This document shows positions 44,539 to 45,814 of a DNA stretch of 45,814 nt, one piece after another. The stretch is from Flavobacteriales bacterium (GTDB lineage Bacteria > Bacteroidota > Bacteroidia > Flavobacteriales > BACL11), in assembly GCA_002705205.1 (NCBI GenBank), contig PAHP01000017.1, positions 1 to 45,814 of the forward strand, read 5' to 3'. A program made the translations under genes and the position numbers. Each line of letters opens with the position of its first letter. The first letter of the stretch is position 1. The notes beneath the pieces are model-generated. The model ran no database searches and had not been told where the DNA came from. It saw nothing but the letters and a program-made list of their open reading frames with translations.

Positions 44539-45814
44539 AAAAATACTTTTTAAAAATAAGAAGAACATCTGCTAAGAGTGCCATTTTCTTATGTATACTT
44601 CTACTTCAATCTATTTTTACGCATGCTCAGATAATATTATCTCCAGATACTTCAGTATGTGTTAGCTATACAGGAACATTACAAGCATTAAGTGCAAATG
44701 AAAGTTATCTGTTCGCCGATGATCAGCACGATTCTTTAAGATCTATAGGTTTTACTTTTAATTTCTATGGACAACCATACACTGAACTAGTTATATCAGG
44801 AAATGGTTATATTACATTTGATGTAACACAAGCTAATAGTTACTCTCCATGGGCAATCAATACTCCTGTACCTAATCCTGGCAACGTACCTCAGAACGCA
44901 ATTATGGCTCCATGGCACGACATTAATACTGCTGTAAGTGGTTATGTAAGTTATGGGATGACTGGCGTTGCTCCAAATAGGAGATTCACAGTTACATGGT
45001 GCTCTATCGCTATGTTCTCTTGTACTTCAGATCTATTCACATCACAAGTTGTATTACATGAAAGTAGTGATAAGATTGAAATGTTCATACAAGATAAACC
45101 TTTATGCATAACATGGAATAGTGGCGCAGCTATTCAAGGATTAGTAGATGCTACATCTACTAATTTTAACATTGTGAATGACCCTATATTACTACTTCCT
45201 AGAAACTGGCCCTTACCATGGACGGCTACCAATGAAGGATGGGAATTTATTCCTAATGGAGCTAATGATTATTTATATAACCAGATAACATATATACCAA
45301 TTAATACCGGCCTTAATCAATGGTCTGATCTATCAGGGAATGTTTTAGGACAAGGCTCTAATTTACCTATTTCTATATCAACAACAACTTCTTTTATTGC
45401 TAGTATCACAGGAAATTGTATAGCTGGTTCAACCACAGATACAGTTACTATTAGCATTACAAACCCTAACGTCACATTAGGTCCAGATATATCATTAGCA
45501 TGTAATGCCGATACGATATTATATCCTCAAATAACGGGAGCGACTTATCCTTATACATATCTCTGGAATACAGCCTCTATTGACTCTTTCTTATTAGTAG
45601 ATAGTACTAGTTTATATACCGTCACAGTAACAGATAGTTTTGGGTGCCAGACAACAGATGACATCTTAATCTCGACATTCCCTGCACCGTCTATTATATT
45701 AGATAATTCTTGGACTATTTCTTGTGGTTCAGATACTTTAGTAGATCCTGTTATTTCTGGAGGAACATCTCCATATACATATCTATGGAATACTGGCGAA
45801 ACAGATACTATGAT
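44529..45814 (+). CDS. Large secreted SprB/PKD-like repeat protein, 5' part only
   Basis: The frame stays open from an ATG at 44529, inside the end of acnB, to the right edge of the window (428 codons). It starts with a basic stretch and a hydrophobic segment (SAIFLCILLLQSIFTHAQ), a plausible signal peptide. Residues about 70-220 form a beta-rich domain with IGFTFNFYGQPYTELVISGN and NAIMAPWHDIN, found as N-terminal module in many large Bacteroidota surface proteins. From about residue 310 Ig-like repeats of the SprB/PKD type appear (YPYTYLWNTASID, GGTSPYTYLWNTGETD). A T9SS sorting domain would be expected at the unseen end; this is inference. The 10-base overlap may couple it to acnB. Confidence 0.82.
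   Translation, partial: MRLKKYFLKIRRTSAKSAIFLCILLLQSIFTHAQIILSPDTSVCVSYTGTLQALSANESYLFADDQHDSLRSIGFTFNFYGQPYTELVISGNGYITFDVTQANSYSPWAINTPVPNPGNVPQNAIMAPWHDINTAVSGYVSYGMTGVAPNRRFTVTWCSIAMFSCTSDLFTSQVVLHESSDKIEMFIQDKPLCITWNSGAAIQGLVDATSTNFNIVNDPILLLPRNWPLPWTATNEGWEFIPNGANDYLYNQITYIPINTGLNQWSDLSGNVLGQGSNLPISISTTTSFIASITGNCIAGSTTDTVTISITNPNVTLGPDISLACNADTILYPQITGATYPYTYLWNTASIDSFLLVDSTSLYTVTVTDSFGCQTTDDILISTFPAPSIILDNSWTISCGSDTLVDPVISGGTSPYTYLWNTGETDTM

Overview
The window is an AT-rich (roughly 30% GC) chromosomal segment of a Bacteroidota bacterium, most likely a member of the Flavobacteriales. The evidence is consistent across the window: type IX secretion (PorQ, a CHU_C/gliding-type C-terminal domain protein, a type A sorting-domain protein), promoters of the TAnnTTTG type typical of this phylum, no clear Shine-Dalgarno sequences, the alternative GlmU-like protein, and AcnB plus a monomeric NADP isocitrate dehydrogenase. 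I see no rRNA, tRNA, CRISPR array, insertion sequence or prophage. It is mostly a housekeeping region.

Layout. (1) 1-206: 5' part of a secreted protein gene on the minus strand, with a long structured leader. (2) 688-6697: seven plus-strand genes with no intergenic base between them: dapD, two glycosyltransferases, tsaC, a CCA-adding enzyme, a PRiA4_ORF3-like protein and miaA. Three of them act on tRNA and two probably on surface polysaccharide. (3) 6681-13099, minus: a large SprB-repeat adhesin-like protein, and a pyrR-pyrB-small STAS-like gene-T9SS cargo-rnz operon. (4) 13150-20427, minus: rpsA with a structured leader and a strong terminator, then ispH, cmk, porQ and lon. (5) 20496-25016, minus: GlmU-like protein, rpmE2, mdh and gyrB. 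(6) 25138-29839, minus: an outer-membrane barrel-like protein and a 1035-residue TPR protein as a pair. (7) 29979-33292, plus: a small conserved-looking gene, an FtsE-like ATPase, murB and a RecD-like helicase. (8) 33390-40339, minus: monomeric icd, an M16 peptidase and dnaX. (9) 40502-41582, plus: rpsF-rpsR-rplI with a terminator. (10) 41761-45814, plus: acnB, whose end overlaps the start of a secreted repeat protein that runs off the window.

How the genes work together. Core information processing (gyrB, dnaX, rpsA, rpsF-rpsR-rplI, rpmE2, rnz, tRNA maturation), envelope building (murB, GlmU-like, dapD, glycosyltransferases, FtsE-like), central metabolism (acnB, icd, mdh, pyrB) and T9SS machinery with its cargo are interleaved. 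Gene-end overlaps of the TAATG, ATGA or TAAATG type are frequent and suggest translational coupling.

I did not find a clear new defence, mobile or biosynthetic system. The most interesting signals are regulatory. A run of 12 A lies in dnaX exactly at the domain III/tau-specific boundary, and both alternative frames stop within a few codons, which fits programmed production of gamma by slippage. The rpsA leader carries two 8-bp stem-loops. Three unrelated transcripts (gene at 1-206, rpsA, acnB) appear to begin with a stem-loop at the predicted transcription start. Several promoters sit so close to the start codon that the mRNAs should be leaderless or nearly so.
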